DNA of 64,000 nt from positions 434,001 through 498,000 of the forward strand of contig JAKARB010000001.1 in the NCBI GenBank assembly GCA_021819435.1. Reading direction: 5' to 3'. The stretch is from Pseudomonadota bacterium (GTDB lineage Bacteria; Pseudomonadota; Gammaproteobacteria; Burkholderiales; Burkholderiaceae_C). Below the pieces are notes generated by a model. The model was not told the origin of the DNA. It made no database searches and saw nothing but the letters and a program-made list of their open reading frames with translations. How positions within the stretch are numbered: position 1 is the stretch's first letter; each line of letters starts with the position of its first letter. Of the stretch, positions 1 to 11,447 are shown piece after piece. A program made the translations under genes and the position numbers.

Positions 1-308
1 TGCGCTCGACCGGTGCCGCGGAGGGCGAAAAGATCCGCGCAGATGCCGACCGCCAACGCGAAATCATCGTCGCCGAGGCCTACCGCGATGCGCAGAAGAT
101 CAAGGGTGAAGGCGATGCCAAGGCTTCGGCCCTGTACGCCGAATCTTTCGGTCGTGATCCGCAGTTCGCGCAGTTCTACCGCAGCCTGGAGGCGTATCGC
201 GCCACCTTCCGCAGCAAGTCGGACGTCATGGTGGTGGATCCCAGCAGCGACTTCTTCCGCGCCATGCGCGGGGCGGGAACCGGCGCCCCCGCGCCTGCCC
301 GCAAGTGA
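1..308 (+). CDS. hflC: HflC, C-terminal part (truncated by window start)
   Basis: The frame entering at base 3 encodes about 101 residues ending at a TGA at 306-308. It shows the charged alanine/arginine-rich helix typical of the SPFH/prohibitin family after the band-7 domain (ADADRQREIIVAEAYRDAQ), followed by the HflC-like tail FYRSLEAYRATF and SDVMVVDPSSDFFRAM. HflC is a membrane-anchored periplasmic protein that pairs with HflK and modulates the FtsH protease. The Pro/Ala tail after FRAM is short and ordinary. The position just upstream of a DUF2065 gene, hisZ and purA matches the usual Burkholderiales order, which supports the call. The N-terminal anchor and the hflK gene lie outside the window. 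Confidence 0.9.
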   Translation, partial: RSTGAAEGEKIRADADRQREIIVAEAYRDAQKIKGEGDAKASALYAESFGRDPQFAQFYRSLEAYRATFRSKSDVMVVDPSSDFFRAMRGAGTGAPAPARK

Positions 309-343
309 TGCGCTGCCGCCAAGCGTCTCGCGTCTGAACCGCG

Positions 344-532
344 ATGACTGCCTCTGACGCCATCTGGATGGCGATGGCCCTCGTTCTGGTGTTCGAGGGC
401 CTGCTGCCGGTCCTCAACCCCACCGCCTGGCGGCGCCTGTTCGAGCAGATGCTGCAATTGCAGGATCACCAAATCCGCAGGTTCGGCCTGTGCAGCATGG
501 TGGTCGGACTCGTGATCTTGTGGGTGCTCTGA
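344..532 (+). CDS. DUF2065 family small membrane protein
   Basis: This 62-residue protein has two hydrophobic stretches, one at about residues 5-25 (WMAMALVLVFEGLLPVLNP) and one at about 46-62 (LCSMVVGLVILWVL), joined by a charged loop with RRLFEQM. That pattern is DUF2065, a small inner-membrane protein of unknown role that regularly follows hflC. It starts 35 bp after the hflC stop and probably shares its transcript. A function in the HflKC-FtsH quality-control complex is only suggested by position. Length is normal for the family. Confidence 0.8.
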   Translation: MTASDAIWMAMALVLVFEGLLPVLNPTAWRRLFEQMLQLQDHQIRRFGLCSMVVGLVILWVL

Positions 533-601
533 GCCCGCGAGTCGCGAATCTGCCGTGATCACCCGGTAGAATCTCCGTTTTAACCCCCCGCCCATTTCCT
601 T

Positions 602-3183
<2,582 letters not shown>

Positions 3184-3249
3184 GCTCGGCTTTCTCGTCT
3201 CCTGTTCTCATTCCCGTTGCATCATTCAGCAGTTCTGCAGAGGAATCAC

Positions 3250-3771
3250 ATGCTCACCGACGATGGCAAGCACCTGTACGTGTCCTGGGATGAATACCAT
3301 CACCTGATCGAAAAGCTCGCCTTGCAGGTCCATGACTCCGGCTGGGAGTTCGACCAGATCCTGTGCCTGGCACGCGGTGGCATGCGCCCTGGCGACGTTC
3401 TCTCCCGGGTGTTCGACAGGCCTCTGGGCATCATGTCGACCAGCTCTTACCGGGCCGAAGGTGGCACGTTGCAGGGCCGCCTGGACATGGCTCAGTACAT
3501 CACCATGCCCAAGGGTCAATTGGCCGGCCGCGTGCTGCTGGTCGATGACCTGGCCGATTCGGGTGTGACCCTGCGTGCCGTGGTGGATCGCTTGCGAGCA
3601 ATGCCTGCCATCGAGGAACTGCGCAGCGCGGTCATCTGGGTCAAGGGCGTGTCTTCTTACACGCCTGAGTACTTTGTCGAGACGCTGCCCACCAGCCCCT
3701 GGATCCATCAGCCTTTCGAGGCCTATGACACCATGCGGCCGGACGCCATCAAGAAGCGACACCAGGGGTGA
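3250..3771 (+). CDS. Phosphoribosyltransferase-domain protein (xanthine/guanine-type)
   Basis: This 173-residue protein carries the type I phosphoribosyltransferase signature at about residues 95-108 (VLLVDDLADSGVT), which binds PRPP, and an upstream ILCLARGGMRPGDVLSR strand-loop. This branch is annotated as a hypoxanthine/guanine or xanthine phosphoribosyltransferase and acts in purine salvage; the exact base is not readable from sequence. It sits 66 bp after purA, so the pair may be co-transcribed in purine metabolism. The ATG at 3250 is chosen because AGAGGAA lies just upstream; an in-frame ATG at 3217 would add 11 unconserved residues. A strong terminator follows. Confidence 0.85.
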   Translation: MLTDDGKHLYVSWDEYHHLIEKLALQVHDSGWEFDQILCLARGGMRPGDVLSRVFDRPLGIMSTSSYRAEGGTLQGRLDMAQYITMPKGQLAGRVLLVDDLADSGVTLRAVVDRLRAMPAIEELRSAVIWVKGVSSYTPEYFVETLPTSPWIHQPFEAYDTMRPDAIKKRHQG

Positions 3772-3840
3772 TGCTTGGCATGGGCAAGCCGAAGGCGGCT
3801 TGCTGATGAGTTCCCCGTGTCAGCGCGGGGTTGATGGGGA

Positions 3841-3862
3841 AGGGCGCGCAGGCGCCTTTTTT
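3841..3862 (+). terminator. Rho-independent terminator after the phosphoribosyltransferase gene
   Basis: A GGCGC/GCGCC stem closed by a four-base loop is followed directly by six T residues. It lies 70 bp downstream of the preceding stop codon and ends the purA-side transcript. Confidence 0.75.
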
Positions 3863-3950
3863 CATGCATCGACGAAAGCGCTCAAGCGACTGGCGTGGGC
3901 AGGCGGTCTTGGCCAGTTGTATTGGCCGATTGCCCTGAGGCTTGGAAATG

Positions 3951-3984
3951 AAAAAGCCGCTTGATCGATGAGATCAAGCGGCTT
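3951..3984 (-). terminator. Terminator of the first tRNA-Leu unit
   Basis: On the minus strand AAGCCGCTTGATC pairs with GATCAAGCGGCTT and is followed by a T run. It starts 6 bases past the tRNA 3' end. An almost identical terminator follows the second tRNA copy. Confidence 0.8.
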
Positions 3985-3990
3985 CTCATT

Positions 3991-4075
<85 letters not shown>

Positions 4076-4140
4076 AGGTACTTTTGCGATTCTTTTTGCT
4101 GCTGTCGTGTTTGACGAGCGGCTATCGAATCAAGACTGAT

Positions 4141-4171
4141 AGTCTAGCATGCTTTAAAGCGCTTCGTCCAA
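4141..4171 (-). promoter_or_regulatory. Putative promoter for tRNA-Leu copy 1
   Basis: On the minus strand TTGGAC (4171-4166) and an extended -10, TGC-TAGACT (4146-4141), are separated by 19 bases. The predicted start is about 58 bases before the tRNA. The TGCTAGA core is shared with the copy 2 promoter. Confidence 0.45.
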
Positions 4172-4400
4172 TGATGTGTCGTTTCAACACATGCGCCTGA
4201 GCCTGAGGTGGGGTTGTCGTCTGCTCGCGACAACAGGGGTGGGGGCGCGATGGTGTAACGTGTGGTCATGCACCGAACCTGTTGCGGAGTTCGTCTCGGC
4301 GATGTTCGCCATGGCGCTCGATCCGCTGCCTCATCATCGACCCTCGGCGCATGCGCGCGCTCCAAGCATGCTGATGCTGGGCAAGCGGCGGTGCGGCAAG

Positions 4401-4433
4401 AAAAAAGCCGCTTGATCGATGATCAAGCGGCTT
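4401..4433 (-). terminator. Terminator of the second tRNA-Leu unit
   Basis: A perfect AAGCCGCTTGATC/GATCAAGCGGCTT stem on the minus strand is followed by six T residues, just past the 3' end of copy 2. It differs from the copy 1 terminator only in the loop. Confidence 0.85.
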
Positions 4434-4439
4434 TTCATT

Positions 4440-4524
<85 letters not shown>

Positions 4525-4637
4525 AGGTACTTGTTTGCTGCTCGCAAGGATTTCAGCGAAGTTGATGTGTGTCTTGCAGTGTTTGCGAGGCACACAACTT
4601 CGAAGAAATTTGTTTTGCGAGTTCAGAGAAGAATTCG

Positions 4638-4667
4638 ATTCTAGCATCAAAATCTAAAGCATGACAA
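4638..4667 (-). promoter_or_regulatory. Putative promoter for tRNA-Leu copy 2, overlapping the rnr start codon
   Basis: On the minus strand TTGTCA (4667-4662) is followed after 18 bases by an extended -10, TGC-TAGAAT (4643-4638). This is close to consensus. It overlaps the ATG of rnr (4661) on the opposite strand. Confidence 0.55.
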
Positions 4668-7096
4668 CACCCCCCGCCCAATTTGTGAGCCTGATGAGTG
4701 AAATCGTCGGGGTCGTCCAGGGACACCGCGATGGCCACGGCTTCGTCGTCAGTGACGATGGTGAGTCGAGCATCTACCTTCCGCCGCAAGAAATGCGCTC
4801 TGTCCTTCACCGTGATCGCGTGAAGGTGCGGGTGGTCCGCTTTGATCGCAAGGGACGTCCCGAAGGGCTGGTCCTTGAAATCGTCGAGCGTCGCAAGACG
4901 CCGATCATCGGGCGCTTGCTGCATGAAGGCGGCGCCTGGCTCGTGGCGCCTGAAGATCGACGCTTCGGGCAAGACATCCTCATCCCCGCGAAAGCGACGG
5001 CGGGCGCCGAGGCTGGCCAGGTTGTTTCGGTGGAACTGACCGAGGCGCCATCGCTCACGGCTCAGCCCGTGGGCAGGGTCGTCGAGGTCCTCGGCGGCAT
5101 CGACGATCCGGGCATGGAGATCGAGATCGCGGTGCGCAAGTACGAGGTGCCGCATCGCTTCCGCGATGACGTGCTGGCCCAGGCAGCCAAACTGCCGGAG
5201 AAGGTGCGGGCTGCCGACAAGAAGGGGCGCATCGACCTGACCGATGTGCCGCTGGTGACCATCGACGGCGAAGACGCACGAGACTTCGACGACGCGGTCT
5301 ACTGCGAGCCCGCCGTGATTGGTCGGGGCAAGACGCCGAACGGCTGGCGCCTCATCGTGGCCATCGCCGATGTGAGCCACTATGTGAAGCCGGACGAGCC
5401 GCTCGACCGCGATGCTTACGAGCGCGCGACTTCGGTTTACTTTCCGCGTCGCGTCATCCCGATGCTGCCGGAGAAGCTCTCCAACGGGCTGTGTTCGCTC
5501 AACCCGGAAGTGGATCGCCTGTCGATGGTTTGCGACATGTTGGTCACGGCTGACGGTGAGTTGCATGCCTACCAGTTCTTCCCGGCGGTCATCAATTCGC
5601 ATGCCCGCCTGACCTACACCGAAGTTGCGACAATCCTGGGCAACACGCGTGGTCCCGAAGCGCAACGCCGCGCCGGCCTGGTGCCGCACCTGCTGCACCT
5701 GCACGAGGTCTATCGGGCCTTGCTGAAGGCGCGTTCCGGCCGTGGTGCGGTGGACTTCGAGACCACCGAGACCCAGATCGTCTGCGACGAGAACGGTCGC
5801 ATCGCGCGCATCGTGCCGCGCGTGCGCACCGACGCCCATCGCCTCATCGAGGAATGCATGCTGGCGGCCAACGTCTGTTCGGCCGACTTCATCATGCGTG
5901 GCAAGCATCCTTCTCTGTACCGCGTGCACGAGGGGCCGACGCCCGAGAAGCGCAGCACCTTGCGCAACTACCTGAAGGCTCTGGGGCTGGGGTTGAGCAT
6001 TGGCGAGGAGCCGACGCCCGGTGAATTCCAGGCCATTGCCCAGGCCACGAAGGACCGGCCCGACGCAATGCAGATCCACACGATGTTGCTGCGCTCAATG
6101 CAGCAAGCCATCTACACGCCCACCAACAGCGGCCACTTCGGCCTGGCTTACGAGGCTTACACCCACTTCACCAGCCCGATCCGCCGCTACCCCGACCTGC
6201 TGGTTCACCGGGTCATCAAGGCGTTGCTGGGCAGCGAGCGCTACAAGCTGATCCTGCCTCCGGTGGTGTCGTCAACGGGCAACTTCAAGCGCAAGCCTAG
6301 TGGCAAGGGGGAGCCGCAGAAGGGTTTGCCCAAAGCGCCGACCAAAGTCGCTGCCCGCATCAAGTTGCCGCCCGCGGAGATCGCGGCCTGGGAGACAGCC
6401 GGCATCCATTGCAGCGCCAACGAGCGCCGGGCCGACGAGGCCTCGCGCGATGTCGAGGCCTGGCTCAAGTGCATGTTCATGCGCGAGCGCTTGGGTGAGG
6501 AATACGGCGGCACCGTCAGCGCTGCCACGACCTTCGGTTTGTTTGTGCAGCTCGATGGCCTCTACGTGGAGGGCCTGATCCACATCACCGAGTTGGGTGG
6601 CGAGTACTTCCGGTTTGATGAGGCGCGTCAGGAGTTGCGCGGTGAGCGCAGCGGTGTGCGCTATGGCGTCGGCACACGGGTGCGCGTGCAGGTGAGTCGG
6701 GTCGATCTGGACAGTCGCAAGATCGATTTCCGCATGGTGAAAGAGGGCGGCGAGTCGCAGCGCGGGTCGTCCGGCGGGCGCCGCCGTGGCAAGGGCGAGG
6801 AGCGCGCCAGCGGCCGGCCGGCGGCCGTGGACTGGGAAGGCGACACCTCGGCTCAGGACGAACTGGCGCTGGTGCGCGAGCGCGATCGCGATGCCCGGCG
6901 GGCCACACGGGTGGCGGCCAAGGGAGCTGGCAAAGGCGCGAGCAAGGGGGGTACAAGGGTCACCGACGCCGCCACGGCACCGCAGCCGTCCGGCAAAGGG
7001 CAGGGGCGTGCAGGTGCGGGCTCGGGGGCGCCGTCCCCGGGGCGAGGCAAGGCCGCCGGCAAGAAGGCGGCGCGGGCCAAGGGCGGCAAGCGCTGA
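4661..7096 (+). CDS. rnr: Ribonuclease R
   Basis: This 811-residue processive 3'-5' exoribonuclease degrades structured RNA. Cold-shock OB folds fill about residues 10-140. The RNB catalytic domain follows, with the Mg-binding aspartates in IDGEDARDFDDA (201-212). It closes with SPIRRYPDLLVHR and the HCSANERRADEASRDVEAWLK block. An S1 RNA-binding domain follows (YGGTVSAATTFGLFVQL). The C-terminal tail of about 90 residues is rich in Lys, Gly and Ala, common in RNase R of this group. Between the RRYPD block and the HCSANERRADE block there is a low-complexity insertion (FKRKPSGKGEPQKG) that E. coli RNase R lacks. The homologue RNase II is less likely given the basic tail and length. Confidence 0.95.
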   Translation: MTTPPAQFVSLMSEIVGVVQGHRDGHGFVVSDDGESSIYLPPQEMRSVLHRDRVKVRVVRFDRKGRPEGLVLEIVERRKTPIIGRLLHEGGAWLVAPEDRRFGQDILIPAKATAGAEAGQVVSVELTEAPSLTAQPVGRVVEVLGGIDDPGMEIEIAVRKYEVPHRFRDDVLAQAAKLPEKVRAADKKGRIDLTDVPLVTIDGEDARDFDDAVYCEPAVIGRGKTPNGWRLIVAIADVSHYVKPDEPLDRDAYERATSVYFPRRVIPMLPEKLSNGLCSLNPEVDRLSMVCDMLVTADGELHAYQFFPAVINSHARLTYTEVATILGNTRGPEAQRRAGLVPHLLHLHEVYRALLKARSGRGAVDFETTETQIVCDENGRIARIVPRVRTDAHRLIEECMLAANVCSADFIMRGKHPSLYRVHEGPTPEKRSTLRNYLKALGLGLSIGEEPTPGEFQAIAQATKDRPDAMQIHTMLLRSMQQAIYTPTNSGHFGLAYEAYTHFTSPIRRYPDLLVHRVIKALLGSERYKLILPPVVSSTGNFKRKPSGKGEPQKGLPKAPTKVAARIKLPPAEIAAWETAGIHCSANERRADEASRDVEAWLKCMFMRERLGEEYGGTVSAATTFGLFVQLDGLYVEGLIHITELGGEYFRFDEARQELRGERSGVRYGVGTRVRVQVSRVDLDSRKIDFRMVKEGGESQRGSSGGRRRGKGEERASGRPAAVDWEGDTSAQDELALVRERDRDARRATRVAAKGAGKGASKGGTRVTDAATAPQPSGKGQGRAGAGSGAPSPGRGKAAGKKAARAKGGKR

Positions 7097-7117
7097 TTGC
7101 TCTGGCGTGGCGCCTGC

Positions 7118-7147
7118 TGTCATTGGTGGGCGTTTTCATGCTAGAAT
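7118..7147 (+). promoter_or_regulatory. Putative promoter of rpsB
   Basis: TGTCAT is followed after 18 bases by an extended -10, TGC-TAGAAT (7139-7147). It would give a leader of about 160 nt before rpsB. The -10 core is the same as that of the tRNA-Leu copy 2 promoter. Confidence 0.4.
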
Positions 7148-7182
7148 TCCAGAGTTTTCCCAAAAACGGGGAAGCATGTGAG

Positions 7183-7200
7183 CGGCTGGTTCGCCAGCCG
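7183..7200 (+). promoter_or_regulatory. Stem-loop in the rpsB leader
   Basis: CGGCTGG and CCAGCCG pair around a TTCG loop about 110 nt before the rpsB start. It has no T tract, so it is not a terminator. In other proteobacteria S2 represses its own operon through leader RNA, so a regulatory role is plausible but not shown. Confidence 0.35.
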
Positions 7201-7312
7201 AATCGAATCAACGAGTGAAACGCGAATCCCGGCATTCCAAGGTGCCCCCGCTGGCCTGAGCGCCAGTCGGAGGTTTCAGCCGGATTCAAGACTCAACCTC
7301 TGGAGCTACACA

Positions 7313-8059
7313 ATGCCTGTGTCCATGCGCGAAATGCTGGAAGCCGGTGTCCACTTCGGTCACCAAACCCGCTTCTGGAACCCCAAGATGGCCCCCTTCA
7401 TCTTCGGCCATCGCAACAAGATTCACATCATCAACCTCGAGAAGACGCAACCCGCCTTCGAAGAGGCCTTGAAGTTCATCAAGCAGCTGTCGGCCCGCCG
7501 TGGCACCGTGATGATGATCGGCACGAAGCGCCAAGCTCGTGACATCATCGCCGAAGAGGCCACCCGCGCTGGCGTGCCCTTCGTGAACCAGCGCTGGCTG
7601 GGCGGCATGCTGACCAACTTCAAGACCGTCAAGGGTTCGCTCAAGAAGCTGAAGGACATGCAGGTTCAGGTCGAAGCCGGCCTGGACGGCCTGAAGAAGA
7701 AGGAAGGCCTGCTGTTCCAACGCGAGCTGGCCAAGCTGGAAAAGGACATCGGCGGCATCCAGGACATGGGCGCGCTGCCTGACGCCCTGTTCGTGATCGA
7801 CGTCGGCTACCACAAGATCGCCATCGCCGAAGCCAAGAAGCTGGGCATTCCCGTCATCGGCGTGGTCGACACCAACCACTCGCCCGAAGGCATCGACTAC
7901 GTGATCCCTGGCAACGACGACTCCTCCAAGGCTGTCGCCCTGTACGCCAAGGCCGTCGCTGACGCCATCCTGGAAGGCAAGGCCAACGCAGTCAACGACG
8001 TGGTCGCCGCTGCCGCCGAAGGCGACGAGTTCGTGGAAGTCAGCGAAGACGCTGCCTGA
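7313..8059 (+). CDS. rpsB: 30S ribosomal protein S2
   Basis: The 248-residue product matches S2 along its length: [20 protein letters not shown] at the start, [10 protein letters not shown] and [12 protein letters not shown] in the first half, then [19 protein letters not shown] and [21 protein letters not shown]2 binds the 30S subunit near S1 and is needed for S1 attachment. The ATG at 7313 is preceded by TGGAG (7301-7305). The open frame starts at 7178, but the extra 45 codons lie in the leader and have no similarity. rpsB heads the conserved rpsB-tsf-pyrH-frr cluster. Confidence 0.97.
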   Translation: MPVSMREMLEAGVHFGHQTRFWNPKMAPFIFGHRNKIHIINLEKTQPAFEEALKFIKQLSARRGTVMMIGTKRQARDIIAEEATRAGVPFVNQRWLGGMLTNFKTVKGSLKKLKDMQVQVEAGLDGLKKKEGLLFQRELAKLEKDIGGIQDMGALPDALFVIDVGYHKIAIAEAKKLGIPVIGVVDTNHSPEGIDYVIPGNDDSSKAVALYAKAVADAILEGKANAVNDVVAAAAEGDEFVEVSEDAA

Positions 8060-8080
8060 CGCGACCTCACCCAGACCAAA

Positions 8081-8106
8081 GGGGCTGAAGATCAGCCCCT
8101 TTTTTT
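8081..8106 (+). terminator. Terminator/attenuator between rpsB and tsf
   Basis: GGGGCTGA pairs with TCAGCCCC around a three-base loop, followed by seven T residues. Its position between co-expressed genes suggests partial termination that sets the S2:EF-Ts ratio. Confidence 0.8.
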
Positions 8107-8165
8107 CAGCAAGATCGAGTGTGTGGCGGTGATGACACCGCCCCTGAACCAAACGGAGAATTCAA

Positions 8166-9062
8166 ATGGCTGCTATCACCGCCAGCATGGTTGCCGACCT
8201 GCGTGCCAAGACCGACGCCCCGATGATGGAGTGCAAGAAGGCCCTGACCGAGGCCGATGGCGACATGGCCAAGGCTGAAGAGATCCTGCGCGTCAAGCTG
8301 GGTAGCAAGGCCTCCAAGGCCGCCACCCGCGTGACCGCCGAAGGTGTCGTGTCCGCCGCCGTGGACGGCAGCACCGGTGCCCTGGTCGAAATCAATTGCG
8401 AAACCGACTTCGTTTCCAAGAACGAATCGTTCCTGGCTTTCGCCAAGTCGGTGGCCGAGCTGATTGCCAAGAACAACCCCGCTGACGTCGCTGCCGTGGG
8501 CGAGCTGCCGCTGTCGCAAGACGGCTTCGGCCCCACAGTGGAAGAAGTTCGCAAGGGCCTGATCGGCAAGATCGGCGAGAACATGTCGATCCGCCGCTTC
8601 AAGCGCTACGCCGGTGGTGGCAACCTGGCCGCCTACCTGCACGGCGCCCGCATCGGTGTGGTCGTCGAGTTCGACGGTGACGCCGTCGCCGCCAAGGACG
8701 TGGCCATGCACATCGCTGCCATGAAGCCTGTTTCGCTGTCGTCGGCTGACGTGCCTGCCGCCTTGATCGAAACCGAGCGCAACGTCGCCACGGCCAAGGC
8801 CGCCGAGTCGGGCAAGCCCGCCGACATCGCTGCCAAGATGATCGAAGGCGCCGTTCAGAAGTACCTGAAGGAAGTGTCCCTGCTGAACCAGGTCTTCGTG
8901 AAGGCCGCTGACGGCAAGCAGTCCGTCGAGGCTTACCTGAAGTCGACCAACACCACCGTGAAGTCCTTCTCCATGTTCGTCGTGGGCGAAGGCATCGAGA
9001 AGAAGCAGGACGACTTCGCTGCCGAAGTGGCCGCCACCGTGGCCGCCGCAAAAGGCCAGTGA
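8166..9062 (+). CDS. tsf: Elongation factor Ts
   Basis: This 298-residue nucleotide-exchange factor for EF-Tu has the N-terminal UBA-like domain and signature [20 protein letters not shown] (residues 11-30), then [12 protein letters not shown], the region that contacts EF-Tu. The C-terminal core contains MHIAAMKP and the late LLNQVFVK. Length is typical for betaproteobacteria. It is 106 bp downstream of rpsB across an attenuator-like hairpin, and a second hairpin follows it. Confidence 0.97.
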   Translation: MAAITASMVADLRAKTDAPMMECKKALTEADGDMAKAEEILRVKLGSKASKAATRVTAEGVVSAAVDGSTGALVEINCETDFVSKNESFLAFAKSVAELIAKNNPADVAAVGELPLSQDGFGPTVEEVRKGLIGKIGENMSIRRFKRYAGGGNLAAYLHGARIGVVVEFDGDAVAAKDVAMHIAAMKPVSLSSADVPAALIETERNVATAKAAESGKPADIAAKMIEGAVQKYLKEVSLLNQVFVKAADGKQSVEAYLKSTNTTVKSFSMFVVGEGIEKKQDDFAAEVAATVAAAKGQ

Positions 9063-9075
9063 ACTGACTGCAATC

Positions 9076-9096
9076 AAGGGGGCTTCGGCCCCCTTC
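9076..9096 (+). terminator. Hairpin after tsf
   Basis: AAGGGGGC and GCCCCCTT pair around a TTCG tetraloop, but only a short T-rich stretch follows. It may be a weak terminator or an RNA stability element between tsf and pyrH. Confidence 0.55.
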
Positions 9097-9176
9097 TGAA
9101 TGGGGCCGGTGGCGATGGAGGTTTGCGTTAAAGTTCTCCTTGCACCGGCCAAGCATCAAGCCAAGGATTCCCTCTC

Positions 9177-9887
9177 ATGCCCGCTTACAAGCGCATCCTC
9201 CTGAAACTCTCCGGCGAAGCCCTGATGGGCGACGATGCTTATGGCATCAACCGCGCCACCATCGTGCGCATGGTCAAGGAGATCCAGGAGGTCACCGCGT
9301 TGGGTACGCAGGTTGCTGTGGTCATCGGCGGTGGCAACATCTTCCGAGGCGTGGCGGGTGGCTCGGTCGGTATGGACCGCGCCACGGCCGACTACATGGG
9401 CATGCTGGCCACGGTGATGAACTCGCTGGCGCTGGCTGACACCATGCGCCAGGAGGGCATGACCGCCCGTGTCATGTCGGCCATCAGCATCGACCAGGTG
9501 GTCGAGCCCTACGTGCGCCCGAAGGCGCTGCAATACCTCGAAGAGGGCAAGGTCGTGGTCTTCGCGGCCGGCACCGGCAACCCTTTCTTCACCACCGACA
9601 CGGCCGCGGCCCTGCGCGGTGCCGAAATCGGCGCCGAGGTCATGCTCAAGGCGACCAAGGTCGATGGCGTCTACACCGCCGACCCGAAGAAGGACCCGCA
9701 GGCCACCCGCTACACCAGCATCACCTTCGACGAGGCCCTGATCAAGAACCTGCAGGTGCTTGACGCCACGGCCTTCGCGCTGTGCCGCGACCAAAATTTG
9801 CCCCTGAAGGTGTTTTCCATCTTCAAGCCCGGCGCCCTCAAGCGCGTGGTGCAAGGCGAGGACGAGGGCACGCTGGTCCACGTCTGA
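9177..9887 (+). CDS. pyrH: UMP kinase
   Basis: This 236-residue amino-acid-kinase-fold protein phosphorylates UMP to UDP with ATP. Visible features are the N-terminal [26 protein letters not shown] (phosphate-binding loop), the [18 protein letters not shown] region and [19 protein letters not shown]. It is hexameric and normally feedback-regulated by UTP. Start 9177 is the ATG directly before the conserved [13 protein letters not shown] segment. It lies between tsf and frr, the standard order. Confidence 0.97.
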   Translation: MPAYKRILLKLSGEALMGDDAYGINRATIVRMVKEIQEVTALGTQVAVVIGGGNIFRGVAGGSVGMDRATADYMGMLATVMNSLALADTMRQEGMTARVMSAISIDQVVEPYVRPKALQYLEEGKVVVFAAGTGNPFFTTDTAAALRGAEIGAEVMLKATKVDGVYTADPKKDPQATRYTSITFDEALIKNLQVLDATAFALCRDQNLPLKVFSIFKPGALKRVVQGEDEGTLVHV

Positions 9888-9990
9888 CCGCCTGGACAAG
9901 TGCATCCCAAGCCTGAGCTGTCCTCCTGTTTCCTTCCTGACGCGTTGGTGACCAGATCCCCAGACCCGATCACCCCGCACGGAGTTGTCC

Positions 9991-10551
9991 ATGAGCATCG
10001 CTGACATCAAGAAAAACGCCGAGCAGAAAATGCTCAAGTCCATCGAGGCTTTCAAGACCGAGCTGACCAAGATCCGCACTGGCCGCGCCCACCCCGGCAT
10101 CCTGGATCAGGTGCATGTCGAGTACTACGGTTCGATGGTGCCCATCAGCCAAGTCGCCAACGTGGCGCTGCTGGATGCGCGCACCATCTCCGTCCAGCCC
10201 TGGGAAAAGGGCATGGGTGCCAAGATTGAGAAAGCCATCCGCGAGTCTGACCTGGGCCTGAACCCGTCGACACAAGGCGACCTGATCCGCGTGCCGATGC
10301 CCCCTCTGACCGAAGAGCGCCGCAAGGAACTCACCAAGGTCGTCAAGGGCGCCGCCGAAGACGCCAAGGTGGCTGTGCGCAACCTGCGTCGTGACGCCAA
10401 CGAGCATGCCAAGCGCTTGCTCAAGGACAAGGAAATCACCGAAGACGAAGACCGTCGCTCGCAGGACGATGTGCAAAAGCTCACCGACAAGCACATCGCC
10501 GAGATCGACAAGTTGGTTCAGGGCAAGGAAGCGGAGATCATGGCCGTTTGA
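9991..10551 (+). CDS. frr: Ribosome recycling factor
   Basis: The 186-residue product splits post-termination ribosomes together with EF-G. It shows the family landmarks [41 protein letters not shown] and [11 protein letters not shown] in order. The ATG at 9991 is chosen because GGAG (9981-9984) lies at proper spacing and it gives nearly the E. coli length (185 residues). An in-frame TTG at 9985 would add only two residues. A terminator follows. Confidence 0.97.
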   Translation: MSIADIKKNAEQKMLKSIEAFKTELTKIRTGRAHPGILDQVHVEYYGSMVPISQVANVALLDARTISVQPWEKGMGAKIEKAIRESDLGLNPSTQGDLIRVPMPPLTEERRKELTKVVKGAAEDAKVAVRNLRRDANEHAKRLLKDKEITEDEDRRSQDDVQKLTDKHIAEIDKLVQGKEAEIMAV

Positions 10552-10582
10552 CGGCTGCGGTCCGCTCCGGCACCCATCACGA

Positions 10583-10612
10583 CGAGGCGGCAGGTCCGCC
10601 TCGCTCTTTTTT
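10583..10612 (+). terminator. Terminator between frr and uppS
   Basis: CGAGGCGG pairs with CCGCCTCG around CAGGT, and a CTTTTTT tract follows within three bases. It separates the translation genes from the lipid and envelope genes. Confidence 0.75.
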
Positions 10613-10689
10613 GAGGCAGTTCGAGTCAGCCGCGGCTTGTCGCGCGCGCTCATCCTCCACTCGCGCAGTCCCTCCTATCGCCTTTTGCC

Positions 10690-11445
10690 ATGGCCTCTTC
10701 CCAACCTCCTCAGTCCTTGCCTCGCCACGTCGCCATCGTCATGGACGGCAACGGTCGCTGGGCTCGCAAGCGCCTGATGCCACGTGGCGTTGGCCACAAG
10801 GCGGGGGTGGATGCACTGGTCAAGGTGGTGCAGGCCACGGCCGATCGTGGCATCGGTTATCTGACGGTGTTCGCGTTTTCCTCGGAGAACTGGAAGCGCC
10901 CCGAGGAAGAGGTGTCGGGCCTGATGAGTTTGTTGCTGGTGGCGCTGTCCAAGCACCTGACGAAGCTCAAGGCCGATGGTGTTCGCATCCGCATCGCGGG
11001 TGACCTCGACAACGTCGCCGAGAAGGTGCGTAACGCCTTGCGGGACGCGGAGGCCGCCACCGTGGACAACAGCCGTCTCGTGCTGACGGTTGCATTCAAC
11101 TACGGCGGACGCTGGGACATCGTGCAAGCATGCAAGCGGGCCATGGCAGAAGGCGTGCTGCCGACGGACTTGACCGAGGAAGCGCTGTCGCGCCACATGG
11201 CGATGGCCTATGCGCCGGATCCGGATCTGTTCATCCGCACGGGTGGCGAGGTTCGCCTCTCCAACTTCTTGCTCTGGCAGAGCGCCTACGCGGAGCTGCA
11301 TTTCACCGATTGCCTCTGGCCTGATTTCGACGCGCAAGAGCTTGATCGTGCGCTGGCGGCTTATGCCCGACGTGAGCGGCGCTTTGGCGATGTGGGCTCG
11401 TCGGGTGTGGGCGAGCAGGCCGTGGACAGCGGGGAAGGGCGCTGA
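10690..11445 (+). CDS. uppS: Isoprenyl transferase (undecaprenyl diphosphate synthase)
   Basis: This 251-residue cis-prenyltransferase makes the C55 carrier lipid for peptidoglycan and LPS. HVAIVMDGNGRWA (residues 13-25) includes the catalytic Asp and P-loop, GHKAG follows, then FAFSSENWKRP, and the C-terminal RTGGEVRLSNFLLWQSAYAE and LWPDFD blocks. Length is normal. It starts 138 bp after frr, past a terminator, and is followed 2 bp later by cdsA, so it begins an operon of isoprenoid, phospholipid and outer-membrane genes. Confidence 0.96.
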   Translation: MASSQPPQSLPRHVAIVMDGNGRWARKRLMPRGVGHKAGVDALVKVVQATADRGIGYLTVFAFSSENWKRPEEEVSGLMSLLLVALSKHLTKLKADGVRIRIAGDLDNVAEKVRNALRDAEAATVDNSRLVLTVAFNYGGRWDIVQACKRAMAEGVLPTDLTEEALSRHMAMAYAPDPDLFIRTGGEVRLSNFLLWQSAYAELHFTDCLWPDFDAQELDRALAAYARRERRFGDVGSSGVGEQAVDSGEGR

Positions 11446-11447
11446 GC

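Larger units (their letters stand above)
4076..4439. other. Spacer between the two tRNA-Leu genes
   Basis: This 364-base stretch holds a likely promoter for copy 1 near its left end and the terminator of copy 2 at its right end. Short open frames occur on both strands but have no recognisable similarity or ribosome binding site, so no protein gene is called. Confidence 0.6.

Noticed and set aside
4144..4365. Small minus-strand open frame between the tRNA genes
   Set aside because: No ribosome binding site, no similarity, and it overlaps the tRNA promoter.
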